A stretch of 64,000 nucleotides of DNA from Arcuatula senhousia (GCA_963971305.1 OZ020317.1:21532001-21596000); one strand, 5' to 3'. Positions 1-12,670 are shown, counted from the first letter of the stretch. Program-made: numbers and translations. The notes: generated by a model from the letters alone, not told the origin.

Positions 1-125
1 AGAAAACTAGGACAGAAGTTTCTGTGATGCTGAAGACGCAAGACGACAGACAGTGTGATAGTGACTCCTATATGTCATTATGCAACACATTGCAGGCAAC
101 ATAATAATCTATAAATCAACCTACC

Positions 126-3100
126 TAGTACCATAATAGAGGGTTGTACATTAGGATAATTGACTACAGCTATGTTCAATGCAGGTTCACCAATATTGGA
201 GGACCAGTCAAACTGAAAAAGAAAATTTTCTGTTGAATTCAGGCTGTTCTACCAACATCAGAGCAAAATCAAGAAAACTATCAACTGTTAACTGGGAAAT
301 TTTTGCACCATCTTATATTTTTCACAGTAAGGAGACTGAATTTTAGTTTGTGCAGTTTGAAATTTATGATGTAATGTAACTGTTCATAGACTTCAATGGA
401 AGACAAATATGTTTGCCCTGTTAAAATTTCAATCTAGCAATGCCAAAGTGAAAATCTGGAATTTAAGACTGCCACGAAAATTTTATACAGTATAAAAGTC
501 TGATATATGTTGCCTAACAAAGGCTCTTTTGCTTAAGAACGTGATTGATAAATAATGCATACATACATGTAAATTTGAGTTTGAAAGTGCAATATTAGTG
601 CATTGAATGTTAACCTAAACAAAGGCTAAAATTTTAAACAAAGTAAAGAATTTTTTTCTAAGAGGCAAAAAATTGTAAATTTTTGAAATAATGTAAGATG
701 ATTTAACTTGGCCTAATAAATGTTTAGCTTCAGCATCTCTGGTGAGCCCTTTTAAATGTGTGATTATTTTATATTTTAAATTTCAAAATTATCTAAACCC
801 TTAGGTTCTGCCTACCCCAGACAAAGGTTGATCGAAGTCATAATTTGGTTTTCTTGTTCTGTAGTTTTTATTTTATTATTGGATGCTCTTCATATTCCTG
901 ATATAATGATTGGCTTATTCAATATTATGGCAGAGGACCTCTGATGAGTCTTGAATAGATGAAAAATGCATCAAGTGTAGCAAAATTTATTGTCTGGAAC
1001 TTTGCTGTACCTTTTTGTACCCTGGAAAAACCTAACTTATTGATAAATACTAACCGTGACCCTTTTACCAGATTTTATATTCTGAGATTCCTCTTTAGAC
1101 TTAGCATCAACAGCAGTGGCCAATACTTGATATCTGAAGAGAAAAGAAAGAAAAATGGACTGAATTAAATATCTTGACATAAAATCTTAATACATTCAGC
1201 TTTATCTGTCAAGGCAAGCATTTGTTGATGCTTTTGAGTTGTGTGATGTTGTTGGGTTTTACTAATTGGTGCTCATTTCCTTTTTTTCCAAGGTTCCTTA
1301 ATACACAGTATTTCAAAAAGATAGATGAGTGAGTGATGTCAGGGTTTAATGCCCATTAAAATCCACAGTGACCATTTAAGGGCTGTTCCAGCAAAACATA
1401 CATGGGACGGGGGGAAGGCACTTCTTTGAAAGGGGAGCCACCCATAGAATTTAATTTTCAAATTCACAATATTTTCATTGAGTTTACACAAACTTTTAAA
1501 GCCCACCCATAGCGGCAATTTATATTTGCCTTCCCCCTGTCCCATGTATGTTTTGCTGGAACAGCCCTAAGTAATGGAGGAAACCAAACTACCAGAAAAA
1601 TCCACCAATCTTCGACAGGTAGGTAACAAAAATAATAACAGATCAGCAAGTCCATTTTTTGGTTAGTTTATTATAATAGATACAGAACTCAGAGGATCAA
1701 TGGTATGGTATTTACTATTAAATCAACACCTTAGACCACTCCACATAGTAATAAAACAATACTATATTCACTTGTGGGTTTAGAATACTTACTTGTAACA
1801 TTCCACTTGCCATGAAGATGACACTATTACAAAACTGTCTAATTTTGGAATATATTGAATTGGTCCAGGTAGAAGTGCACCTGGTAAGAATCGACTGAAT
1901 GAAAAACTTTCCTGTTCGTAAAACGATAATGTCCCATCCATAGATTGCACACAGATAAAATCTTTTCCTGAAAAATTGAAACCGAAAAAAGTTAAGATAT
2001 TTAAAAGATTTTATTGTGGTAATGTTATCTGTAGATCCATTTTTTTAACAGAGATTTCTTTATCAAAATTTTTTTTTCTTTTATTTAGTTTCAATTAAAA
2101 ACATAAAGATCTATTAGGAAAGGAAAAATATGTTGTAAAGTCCTATACTTAACAGCATGTTCTTATAATGACTGTCAAAGTGTAAAAACCTACACATAGA
2201 AATACTTTTTGTGGAGTATGTCCATGGGATGCCCCTGCGTAGGGCCCAAAACAGGAAGGAGAAGTTCAGCAAGTCTGAAAATTACTTAGGACATACAGTT
2301 TGACAAGCAGAACCATTCTTCCAAATTTCAAATCCTTTTAATGTATGGTTTCTGTGTAAAGCTTGACAAAAAAATTTCAAATAAATTTTCGTAGCGGCCC
2401 AGTCTTATATAGGAAGTAGAAGTCTGACAGGTCTGAAAGACATTTCAGAAGTACAGTCATCCTTCCAAATTTCAAATTGTTCTTTTGTCAAGTTTCTGAG
2501 AAATGCTTGACAGAAATTCTTAAGGACATACAGACGGACAAGAGTAAAACTTAACCCCCAGACATATAGTAGCAGGGGCATCAAATAACCCTTAAAAAAC
2601 TTTTTAATTTAAATCACCAGGTTTTTCTATTATGGAGAAGTAGCCAATCTCATAAGAATAGGCATGTTTCAGACAGTGTGAGAACAGAAATTGCTAAAAA
2701 AAAATCTGTATTTAAAAGTTCTTTATTCTGCTGTGGGCTAAACCATAAATGATTAGATGAGGGGTGGAAGGCACTTTTTCCAGACCCCACCACTCACATG
2801 AATTTATTAAAAATTTATAATAAGGAATTATAGAAGTTGACATAATTTATCCCAGGACCCACTAAAAAAATATAAACTGCCTTCCAACCCCCATCTAATT
2901 ATTAATGGAATAGCCAGGTTTTCTTAAATCTCTTACCTCTAACTGCACCAAATGGACCATAACAAAAATTAAATGCCGTCCTTTGTAGTTTGTGTTCATA
3001 AGCTAACTTCAGTAAATAATGCTTGCCATGGTCAATGGCACCAACAGTAGCTAAAATTTTAAAGAAAGAATATATGGTATATTCATATGGTCGGAACATA

Positions 3101-5887
3101 GGCCTATGGTCAGGGCTTAATGCAAATTTTGTTTTTTTTAATTCTATTCAATTTATAAAATCTGTTTTATTACTGACAAGTGGAAACTACAGCAATCATT
3201 GATGCAAGACCTTGAAAATCTTCTGGTTTTTTAAATTTTATTAATACCCCTCCCCTTTTGGTACCTCTGCTTCCTTTATTAATTAAAAGGATCTATATTG
3301 TAATAAAACAAAACACTTCCAAAACATGCAAATATAAAACAGTATCTTTTTAGCAATGGAACACAAAGAATCTGAATGCCAAATAATAAGCAGATATAAT
3401 TGGTGTATGTGAAAGGCTAGTTGCTGTATACACTAGGGTGTGCAATAGCAAGCAGAAACTACTTACTCTTCATGAGCACCTGAGTTTACTTTGTTACAAC
3501 TTGATTTTGTTTTGCTGATTTCTGTTTGGTTGATATTTTGTGTTTTTTTAATGTTTGGTGTTACAGGTTTTCTTGTTGCCCTTTTGGACTTTTGACACTC
3601 TAATGCCCAATTGGTGCCTCTTTGCTTCTTTCAGAATTCAGTGAAGGATGCTGGCATTACTGCGCCATACTATGTGTGGATTAATCCTCTGTCACATAAA
3701 TTGTCTGTTCTAACAGATTGAATATTTACCTGATACATTATATACTGATAATTTCCTAGGATGGAGAACTGCTATGTGGATACTCTCTGTACTACTGTAA
3801 AATATCAAACACATGTCTGCGTCATTTTTAAAATTTCATAAAAATATCTCTATCATGTGTCAACCAAGTTAAAATTCTACCAGGTTATTTACATGATTAA
3901 AAAAATCTGACTAAGTAAAAAAATGTCTGGATTTCATTAAACAGGAAGCAAGTATGTGACAGACCTGAAATCAAATCCCACTTTATGGGACCCCACCCTG
4001 ATGCTGTACACCAAATTTTAAGTGGTTGTGATTAGTAGTTGCATAAAAAACTAATGTGAAAATTCTTCCCTGCCCACAGGCCCACCTGCCATTCACCATT
4101 TTATTATCTGAATTTTCCACTCCCTGAAATCTGGCCAAAAATTATATGCCTACTGGCTTCGTTGAAGGAGCATCTGAATTCACCAATATTTTTATATAAG
4201 TTTAGGTTGCTTGTTACTATAGTGTTATCTAGGGGTGTAACGATACCACTTCCCCACAATCCGATACAGATCACGATACCTGGCTCAGGATCCGATCCGT
4301 ATCACGATACCTTTTACTTTCATAACTTACAAAAGACCTGCTTGTCATATAATTGTAAATCGATGGTAATGTTTAAGAAGTATAATTTTCATGTGTTAAA
4401 TAGACTGTAAACTGAAGTCTTTTCAAGCAAAAGATTTTATTTCAGTTCGACAGACAATATTTTGTGCCATTGTTGACACCGGAAGCACGCTTTTTTATCT
4501 TCCTACCAAAGATGGATACGACATTTTTTGGATCGGATCGGAATCCCGAAGTCAAACACGGTATCGAATTCCGGATCGTGGGATAAAATATCGTGATGCA
4601 CTGGTGCACAGGTGAATCGTTACACCCCTAGTGTTATCTAGTGTCTCGATTTTTTAATCATTATTTTTAATCATGACATTGGTATTTCATTTCTTTGTCC
4701 ACTCTTGTGGTCTTTTTATCAATCTCCACCATTTTTCTAAATAAACAAAATACATTTGTAATAGACAAACTCATAGTTGTTTTATTATATTTTTGTTTTT
4801 GTTCTCCTTAAAATGGATATGATTTCAAATTCATTTCAAGTTACATTTATGTGTACACCAACATGAGTATTTCAAGTCACATGCATATGTATATTGACAT
4901 AAGTGTGTAAAATCTTGTTGTGAATTGACCCTTTTACTTACGAAACAAATCTCCCTGCTTCTATTTGAAGAATTGGAGTCTGTAATGAATTTTCTAACAT
5001 AACATCTTCTGGTTTAAACCCAGACCATCCATCATCTGTCTTTGTTGGCCGTGGATTGTAAATCCGTAAAATTCCATGGTAACTTCCAATAATAATTTTA
5101 TCTGGAATATTGATAAAATACTTTTTAATAATATTGGAAGCTTTTATAGACAAAAAGGTGAAACAAAACATGGGATTTTAACACTAACTTGTTTAGTGAA
5201 TGCATGAACATTATTGGTCAAAACATGGTTAATAGATTTAATATTTTTTTAATAATTGTGTTCACTAACTTCCAAAATAACTTTTATGTTCTCCTACAAG
5301 CTCAGAAAAACTGTAAATTTTACTCCAGCACCCCCTAACATTTTAAAACATTGTTAATTTCCACAAATCATGGTGGGTGGTGCCCTGATTTTTAAAGGCC
5401 AACCTGCTCAAACCCAAAAATCAGATCATGGTCAGATCACAAATTCAAAAATAAACCAATTTTCAAATGATTACCTGGTAGTCCAATAAAATATTGGTGG
5501 CCTTAAAAATAGTAAGTCCGAGCACAGAAAACACTTATTGAGTCTTCCAGAATTCCGACCAGTACCTCCCCGTGGTGGAAGACAGGCCCTGCTCCAGTGA
5601 TAACAAAGGATACTCTGGAGCAGCTAACACTGGCGGTGGTGTGTTATGGGCTAGACGACCCATGGCACATAGCGAGTCTATACCTGTAGAGGTATAAGTC
5701 GACGCAGAGGGGCTTTCCATAAATACCCATCAGTCAGTCACAGAAAACACATTTTTAACCTATTAAAATAAATACCTAATTCATCCTCAGCATTATCTAG
5801 ATTTGCCACACACAAGCACCCATAGTCAAATTCTTCATCTTCTCCGACAGTCGCTGACCACCAATCTCGAGCTTTGAATAAAGACAT
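126..5887 (-). CDS. BBS9: BBS9/PTHB1, BBSome subunit (N-terminal seven coding exons; gene continues beyond the window)
   Basis: BBS9 is a scaffold subunit of the BBSome, the coat-like complex that moves membrane proteins in and out of cilia; its N-terminus is a seven-bladed beta-propeller. Coding exons in transcript order: 5776-5887, 4942-5101, 3730-3794, 2937-3050, 1793-1967, 1055-1133 and about 126-212. All have AG acceptors and GT donors, and the phases agree throughout. The protein starts MSLFKARDWWSATVGEDEEF and continues with DKIIIGSYHGILRIYNP, STESIHIAVLHPRKLSVYNV, HYLLKLAYEHKLQRTAFNF, QSMDGTLSFYEQESFSFSRF, KYQVLATAVDAKSKEES and FDWSSNIGEPALNIAVVN. This follows vertebrate PTHB1 segment by segment. 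About 264 residues of an expected 850-900 are present, so the C-terminal half lies off the left edge. The start codon is fixed by the conserved MSLFKARDWW. The last exon boundary may be off by a base. Homology is from family knowledge; function is inferred. Confidence 0.93.
1380..1567. mobile_element. MITE with about 40-bp terminal inverted repeats and TAA target duplication
   Basis: The arms GGGCTGTTCCAGCAAAACAT and their reverse complement close a 188-bp element. The inverted match continues inward for about 40 bp, including the ACATGGGAC and GGGGGAAGGC blocks. TAA stands directly outside each end (1377-1379 and 1568-1570), which fits PIF/Harbinger-type insertion. It lies in a BBS9 intron and has no coding capacity. 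The small open frames across it are incidental. Confidence 0.8.
2228..2582 (-). mobile_element. Tandem-repeat HINE-like element, minus orientation
   Basis: Inverted GATGCCCCTGC blocks stand at both ends (2228-2238 and 2572-2582). Read on the minus strand, it opens with a CCCC...GGGG hairpin, then a TTGTCCGTCTG stretch, then two degenerate monomers sharing 'ccttccaaatttcaaat', and closes with a small CCATGG-centred palindrome. This is the same plan as the other tandem-repeat elements in the window. It sits in a BBS9 intron; the exact outer ends are uncertain. Confidence 0.5.
2735..2915. mobile_element. Degenerate MITE related to the 1380-1567 element
   Basis: The ends are imperfect inverted repeats: GATTAGATGaGGGgTGGAAGG on the left against CCTTCCAaCCCcCATCTAAT on the right, with outer GGGCTA/TAGCC. 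The GGAAGGC block is shared with the 1380-1567 element, so the two are probably one old family. No clear target duplication remains. Confidence 0.55.
4230..4630. mobile_element. Non-autonomous hAT element with 8-bp target duplication
   Basis: TAGGGGTGTAACGAT at the left end is matched by ATCGTTACACCCCTA at the right. The octamer GTGTTATC flanks both sides (4222-4229 and 4631-4638). A TAGGG terminus with an 8-bp duplication is the hAT signature. The interior carries several CGATACC/GGTATCG blocks and no transposase. It lies in a BBS9 intron. Confidence 0.88.
5535..5720. repeat. Dispersed repeat of unknown class, homologous to 41205-41370
   Basis: The stretch around GGGCTAGACGACCCATGGCA and CGAGTCTATA aligns with GAGCTGGACGACTCTTGGCA and CGAGTCTAGT near 41330. 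The upstream blocks gaattc...acctcc and gagcag...ggcggtgtgt also match in the same order. Identity is moderate. No RNA polymerase III boxes or TIRs were recognised. The small minus-strand frame across it is probably incidental. Confidence 0.5.
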
Positions 5888-6062
5888 TCTCCTATACTAA
5901 TAATACCTGTAAAAAATAAAATATTACAGGAATTTATGAATAAACATGACTCAAGAAATAACATTATTTACTTATTTTAAAATAAAATAATGCAAGCAAT
6001 AACCAGTTGCATCATTTACAGCACACACAAGAAACTAGAAAAAACACTAAGTTTTTCTTATC

Positions 6063-7380
6063 AAATACAGTGTGTAAAATTTGTGGTAGGCCCCTGGCTA
6101 TGTAAACTTCTGTCCAGCTATGTAGAATTTTAATTATCTATAAAAGGGCCGGCCTATGGGAAATTTGTTTCAATTTGCTTTTCAGGCTATGGTACTTAAC
6201 AATTTAGTTTCACACACTGCAAATAGCACGGACATGATCAAAATCACAACTAAGTCTGAGGCAATAAATTGTGTTCCATCTGACATGTTTCCATTTATTC
6301 TAGTCATCACAGGCACTCTTGCCAAAAGGTTGAAAACGCAAATCATTTTTTCTACATGTATACATGTCACATTTTCATTTTCAGAGAACAGTTCTGCTTC
6401 TGTAACTTGTAAAAGGTCTTAGACCCATTACACAAGTGGGAAGGGACTTAAGTGTGTGTGTGGTATAGGGCTTACTATCCTTGTTGACGCACCTGGGCCA
6501 TATACAGGGTGGTCAGTTTGAAAGGTGGAGGAAAATGACGTACATGTGTATCTAGTCCAAAGCAGGTGGGAAAGTCTTGCTTTTGTAAATTAAAAGTCGA
6601 AGTAGGACAAACAGTCAACACCACCTGAGAAGTGATCCACTAGAGTCCAATAGTGTGGTATCATAACCAGCGCCTAAGACAACGCGGCCACCCATACCCT
6701 AAGAAAGGTTTAAAATTCCTAGGGTCAAATACAGTCTGCGAAATTTGTGGTGACCTATAGCCCCTGGCTATGTAAAATTCTGTCCAGCTATGTAGAATTT
6801 TAATTATCTATAAAAGGGCCGGCCTATGGGAAATTTGTCTAAATTTGCTTTTCAGGCTATGGTACTTAACAATTTAGTTTCACACACTGCAAATAGCACT
6901 GACATGATCAAAATCACAACTAAGTCTGAGGCAATAAATTGTGTTCCATCTGACATGTTTCCATTTATTCTAGTCATCAGAGGCACTCTTGCCAAAAGGT
7001 TGAAAACGCAAACCTTTTTTTCTACATGTATACATGTCACATTTTCATTTTCAGAGAACAGTTCTGCTTCTGTAACTTGTAAAGGGTCTTAGACCCATTG
7101 CACAAGTGGGAAGGGACTTAGGTGTGTGTGTTATAGGGTTTAACATCCTTGTTGACACACCTGGGCCATATACAAGGTGGTCAGTTTGAAAGGTGGAGGA
7201 AAATGACAAACATGTGTATCTAGTCCAAAGCAGGTGGGGAAGTCTTGCTTTTGTAAATTACAAGACGAAGTAGGACTTGAACAGTCAACACCACCTGAGA
7301 AGTGATCCACTAGAGTCCAATAATGTGGTATCATAACCAGCGCCTAAGACAACGCGGCCACCCATACCCTAAGAAAGTTA
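6063..7380. repeat. Two-copy tandem duplication, period 670 bp
   Basis: About 6063-6732 is repeated at about 6733-7380. Shared markers include CTATAAAAGGGCCGGCCTAT (6149 and 6819), TCTACATGTATACATGTCAC, and 'aacgcggccacccataccctaagaaag' at both unit ends. Divergence is only a few percent plus short indels, so the duplication is fairly recent. Matching small open frames occur in both copies but resemble no protein family and are probably not genes. It lies upstream of BBS9. Confidence 0.85.
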
Positions 7381-7394
7381 GGGTTTTGACATTT

Positions 7395-8925
7395 TTGATA
7401 AGTTAGAGGGTCTCGGGTAGTTTCATACCGAAACCCCTTCGTTCCTAGGGTCTTTTCATACCTAAACCTATTCGTACTGGGTTGTTTCGTGCCGATTTTA
7501 TAAATAGGTGGGTTGTTTCGTACCGATCTTTTAGAAAAATGCATGGAATAATTTGTGTTGTATTTCTTTAATTGCTTCCTTGTATTTTTCAGTTTAAAAC
7601 CATAAAACTGATATCAAAGTATTTTACAAGGTTTACTCCCATGGTTTACCAAGTGTCTTTTGTCATTTCTTTTATTTAGTTATGCTAAAATTATTTTTAT
7701 ATTCCAACTCGAATGCACAATCTATAGATCTATGAAATGCTCTAACTAAATAGGGTCGAAACAACTCAGTTATAGGTACGAAATGACCCGCTGCAAAACG
7801 AGGTGGTGACTAAAACGAGTAACCCGGGGCCGGGCCAACATCCGCTAACCCAAATATTTCAAAATGATATAAAATCTTTATTTCTGAATATTTTTCGATG
7901 AAATTTGAAAATAATGTGTAAAAGTATAATATCTTATCATTTATTTTCGATTTTACAAATGAAAATTAAAACATTTTAATTTCGAGACAATTTTCGATTT
8001 TTAGGTGACTAAAATGTGTAACCCAACGAAAAGTGGAAAATTCATATTTTCTCCAAAAAAAGACCTTTGGATCTAACAAGAACTTATTAACGATGATATG
8101 ATATACATCGGTGACGGAAAAGTACATGTTTTAACTAACATTACGGTAAAATATTGCTTTAAAAGCGATTTTTCTATTCTTTTTATCGACCCGGGCCGCA
8201 GATTGTCGAAATGGTATGACACGGGTGTTGCTAAAATATGACCAGCCTAACCGATATATTTTATGTACTAACTATCGAAATATGAGTATATTTTTTGTGT
8301 TATCAAAGATTTGTTATTGAAGGAAACACTTTTAAAATGTTTTCTAGATATTTTAATTCAATGAAATAAAACCAAAGTATGATCAATCAAATATTGTTTT
8401 ATGTCGGTACTGTATTACTTCTTTTAGCTCTAGCCGGGCCACTGGTCGTGCTCGGCGGCCCGGGTCCGTAAAACTGTATGAACATAACTTTAAAACAAAA
8501 AATTGAATACATTTTAGACCAACTCATGGCCTATTATATCATTTTTATCCATATCTTCAATTATTATCTCCACTTTTTCGTATTATAAGTGTTTTGGATG
8601 TGCAAATCAAGTATTTCCACTTTTCATCGGGTTACACATTTTAGTCACCTAAAAATCGAAAATTGCCTCGAAATTAAAATTTACAAATCTTTATTTGGAA
8701 AATCGAAAATAAACAATAAGATATTATACTTTTACACATTATTTCAAATTTTCGTTGAAAAATATTTAGAAATAAAGATTTTAGAGCATTTTGAAATTTT
8801 CGGGTTAGCGTATGTTGGCCCGGGCCAGGGTTACTCGTTTTAGTCACCACCGCAAAACGACCCGGTATAGGAAGGAGAATCGGTACAAAACGACCCAGAT
8901 TCAGAGAGCTTGGTATAGGAGAAAG
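7395..8925. repeat. Short-phrase repeat region interrupted by a foldback element
   Basis: To the left (7395-7540), phrases such as GGGTTGTTTCGTACCGAT recur several times. To the right (7755-7801 and 8852-8925), their inverse appears as GGTACGAAATGACCC and TCGGTACAAAACGACCC. The arms look like the remains of an older inverted-repeat element into which the 7802-8851 transposon inserted. Confidence 0.5.
7802..8851. mobile_element. Foldback element with about 260-bp TIRs and 9-bp target duplication (Mutator-like)
   Basis: Left terminus GGTGGTGACTAAAACGAGTA is mirrored exactly at the right terminus. Homology of the arms continues inward for about 260 bp (7802-8060 against 8595-8851), diverged by point changes and small indels. 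GCAAAACGA flanks each side (7793-7801 and 8852-8860). Long TIRs plus a 9-bp duplication fit non-autonomous Mutator-like (MULE) elements. The central segment contains GC-rich blocks (gacccgggccgc, ctcggcggcccgggtcc) in AT-rich DNA and no transposase frame. Confidence 0.85.
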
Positions 8926-9599
8926 AAAATTTGTGTGAGAGCTAATCTTAGGTTACTTGGCTAACACTATCCCAAATAATTTGGGGGTAAACAAGTAAAT
9001 CCCCTGTACTTATGTACATGTCATGTACGATGTAGTTTCAAGGCCTCACTGTGCAGGTCAAAATTTAAATCAATGCCATATTTTGTGATTCATATGTGCA
9101 AAAGTTGGAATATGCTATCCGTTATAGTTTTTAATGAACAAATTGCACCGTAAGATGTCTGCTCAGCAGCAATCTGATCTAACATGCAGATTGTTTACAT
9201 GCTGCTAAGACGGATTCGGCCATTTTTTAGACCTTCGGTGGTAGAAATTCTTCATTCTGGGGAGAAGAGATCGCAGGAAATAAAGGAGAAGGAAAAAAAT
9301 AAAAGCTTTTAGTTAAAGGATAACCTTAAAACGTCCTGTGCTACATTTTAAGTCATATTTTGTGTTTCATATTGATGCTGAATGTGTATTTGTAACAAGA
9401 TTCATCAGAATGTAACAAGTGCGCACGACCGGAAAGTATCGTTAAATCGCCACAAACATTTCGTCCCTCGCAGTTGGAAGTGGCTACTTTTTGTGTTGCT
9501 TGAACAAATAGACAATAGGCTTTTCATTATCTCTTCCGGTTTTCTCAATTAATTCGATTTATACCCGAGGTTGAGAATTTCTTTTAGCAATTAACAGTT

Positions 9600-11786
9600 T
9601 AAATGAATATATGGGAACAGAATGGTTTAATGAAGATATTCAATTTGCTATACATCAGCGGGATTATTTTCATTAAAAAAAGATTGGGAAAACTATAAAA
9701 AGTGGAGAAATGTGACATCTTCGCTGATAAATCAGTCAAAGAAAATTAGAGGCTATTTCAAATTCAAAAAGTAGTAAAGAACTATAGGGTCATTTAAAGC
9801 ATTTGAATACCAAAATGGAAAATAAATCCCCCCTAAAATGGAATTTGAAAACAAGACTTTTTTTGATACTCAAGATATTGTTAATACTCTTAATGTTCAT
9901 TTTTCTACTATTGCTGAAAAACTCGTCGGAAATAATTCTTCAGATATGAATTTTACACTTTTAAGAAATTTTGTCTCGGAAAAAATAAGCGAAACTGAGA
10001 TTTTTAATGTTGGTTTTATTTCAGTTGTGGAAGTTTTAAAATACCTGAAGTCTTTGAATGTAAACAAATCAACTGGTTTGGACAAAATAGGCCCAAGAAT
10101 TTTGCAACTTAGTGCAGATGTAATTGCTCCATCCGTAACGTATCTAATTAATTTGAGTATTTCAAATGGGCGTTTTCCCAAAACACTTAAATGTGCTAAA
10201 GTTACTGCTGTACATAAAGGTGGACCAACATATTTGCCCTCTAACTATCGACCCATCTCTGTCCTTTGTACCATATCGAAACTTTTTGAACGTCATGTTA
10301 GTTCACAATTATATAATTTCTTGAACAGTAAAAGACTTCTACATAATGCCCAGTCAGGTTTCAGGCAAGGACATTCTTGTCAGACAGCTCTTGCAAAGCT
10401 TATTGATGAGTGGCTTAAATATATGGATACTGGTGAAATAGTTGGTACAATGTTTTTAGATTTTAGTAAAGCTTTTGATTAAGTAAACCACTCCATTTTG
10501 ATTGAAAAATTGAAACTCTATAATTTAAGTGAAAGTTTGTTACATTGGATAAAATCATATTTATCTGATAGAATGCACGAAGTTCATTTTTCCAGCTTAA
10601 AGTCTAGCAGAGAATTCATTAACTACGGAGTATCCCAAGGTTCGATACTAGGACCTCTTCTATTTTTAGTTTACATAAACGATATGCCTTTACATGTAAG
10701 TCAATCAAATGTAGATTTATGTGCAGATGATTCTACCCATCATTATCATGACAAAAAGTTTGAAAATATTGATTTCACGTTACAAAATGATATTACTGCT
10801 ATTGAGAGTTGGTGTAAAAATAATAGCATGAAAATTAATATACAAAAAACAAAGTGTATGAGACTATGCTCAAAACAAAAAATGACAAATTTGCTTGAAC
10901 TGAACATCAGAATAAATGAATCTAATATTGAAAACGTTCATTCATATAATCCACTTGGAATAAATGTTGATGAAAATCTGAATTGGGAAGAACAGGTCAA
11001 TAGGGTTTGCAAGATATTATCTTCAAAAATTTCCCTATTATGTAAGTTAAAATTATTTTTTACCAACACATGTTAGGCAATTATTTTATATTGCCTATTT
11101 ACAACCATACATTGATTATTGCAGCTCAACTTGGGGCACTGTTTCAAGAAAAGATTCTGATAGAATTAATAAACTACAAATGAGAGCTGCAAGCATAATT
11201 CTCGATTGCGATTTTTCTATATCGTCAGAGTTTATGTTTTCTTCCTTAAGATGGCTTCCTTTTGTAGAAAGGGTCAAATATCAAAAATCAATTTTAATGT
11301 ATCAAATTGTGAACGATCAGGCACCTGACTATCTAAAATTACAGAAAAAACCCTCTTAATTTACACAATTTGCGATCTGTATCAAATCAAGATTTATGTG
11401 TTCCAAGACCAAATACAATTTTTTACAAAAATTCTTTTTATTATACAGCAGTATATTTATGGAATGAAATGCCAAATGATATAAAACTCTGTAAAAACCT
11501 AGAAGTTTTTAAATCAAAATGTTATGCTTTTTACTTTTCAAAAAAGGAAATGTGATTATTTATTTTAATTCAATTCAATACATGTAATTATAACTTTTGT
11601 TTCACAGCGTACCTTCTTGTATATATGTTTTTGTTTTTTATGTATTGTGTATTTGTTTTCATTTATATAATACCTTGATATTTTTGAGGCCCTCAATCAA
11701 AATTAGACTAGTTCTAATTGGGTAAGCCTCTTAAAATAAAGCATTTACTTACTAGTTTACTTACTTACTTACTTACTTACTTATAG
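9600..11786 (+). pseudogene. 5'-truncated, broken non-LTR retrotransposon (Jockey/CR1-type reverse transcriptase)
   Basis: The reading frame from 9838 encodes RT fingers and palm with PSNYRPISVLCTISKLFERH, QSGFRQGHSC and FLDFSKAFD. An in-frame UAA at 10480-10482 then interrupts, and the frame resumes with VNHSILIEKL, YGVSQGSILGPLLFLVYIND and CADDST (family YADD, so the first catalytic-box residue is altered). More frameshifts follow after 11070, and a C-terminal piece with YFYKNSFYYTAVYLWNEMP-like sequence lies at 11370-11555. Upstream, 9620-9780 encodes the usual WFNEDI...RDYF linker in shifted frames; the endonuclease is missing. The copy ends in an (ACTT)n tail at about 11745-11786. It is a dead copy. 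Confidence 0.85.
11745..11786. repeat. (CTTA)n microsatellite tail of the LINE
   Basis: About nine tetranucleotide units, one of them imperfect, directly follow the retrotransposon's 3' untranslated end. This is expected for target-primed elements that end in a short tandem repeat. Confidence 0.85.
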
Positions 11787-11995
11787 ACCTGTATATGAGC
11801 TAATTGTCAAAGCCATACAATGTAGAATTGCCTCTTGGGTTGAGTTAATTGCACGATCTGAGGTTAGTTTTATTCAGTTCATTTGATTGATTTCGTTCAG
11901 GATCAGTCATTCAATGAAAGCTTTATTTATAGTCAAAGTCATTTACATACAAAGACAAGCTCTGTAAAGCTTTCGAATCGACTTTTTTAGTAGTA

Positions 11996-12314
11996 GTCCA
12001 CCTAAGAATCATGCAAAATTGAAGAAAAGTGATTCATCGATAAAAAGGCTACAGTGGTTTATTTGTAATAAAAGATATTTCAATGTACAATGGTTTCTAT
12101 TGAAATTATTGAAAATTTTAAGAGTTATCTCCCTTTCTTACATTTTTCCAATGTATTCTATATATTTTTTTCTCTCTCAGGACCAGGGCTAGTTTGGAAA
12201 AAGAGCACAAAAGATCTAAGCCGGGTGCTAGTAGGAGTAACACATCAAAAAGTAATTGGTGTAGGCTTTCCACTCATGAATCGCTCTTTGCATGATTCTT
12301 ATAAAAAGTGGTAC
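11996..12314. mobile_element. MITE copy 1, about 320 bp
   Basis: It starts GTCCACCTAAGAATCATGC and ends GCATGATTCTTATAAAAAGTGG, which are imperfect inverted repeats. The interior is nearly the same as 13177-13573 but lacks about 80 bp there. TTA stands outside both ends, suggesting a 3-bp duplication. Confidence 0.7.
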
Positions 12315-12639
12315 TTAAACATACATAAGCGCATTACATGAAACTGATATTTTCATAGACCAAGACACAAGAAATAACAACAAAAAAAAAAACAAAACAA
12401 AAAAAACAATAGACATTAGCCAAACACTATAGAGAATTTAAAATATACTATCGTGCAAATAAAAAGCAGATAATGTAAAACAGAATTGACTGGAAAAAAT
12501 ATCAAAATGATTCAAGTTCATGCCTTGTGCTTCTTTCATATGGGAACTCTGTTTTAAATCAAATCAAAATCAAATTTATTGGCACAAACACATAAATGTA
12601 CATGGTTAAGGCCCAATTACAAACAAATATAATAAAGGT

Positions 12640-12670
12640 AGCGATAATGAGACGTGGAATAAGTGTACTA
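12640..12670 (-). repeat. Possible short tail fragment of the Penelope-like element
   Basis: 'gataatgagacgtggaataagtgtac' matches the reverse complement of the 3' terminus of the 56998-61125 retroelement with few changes. It is too short to be sure on its own, but it agrees with better copies at 22743 and 49031. Confidence 0.4.

Noticed and set aside
6156..7092. Paired 88-codon frames in the tandem duplication as a gene pair
   Set aside because: Both strands are open equally, the sequence resembles no family, and conservation is explained by the recent duplication.
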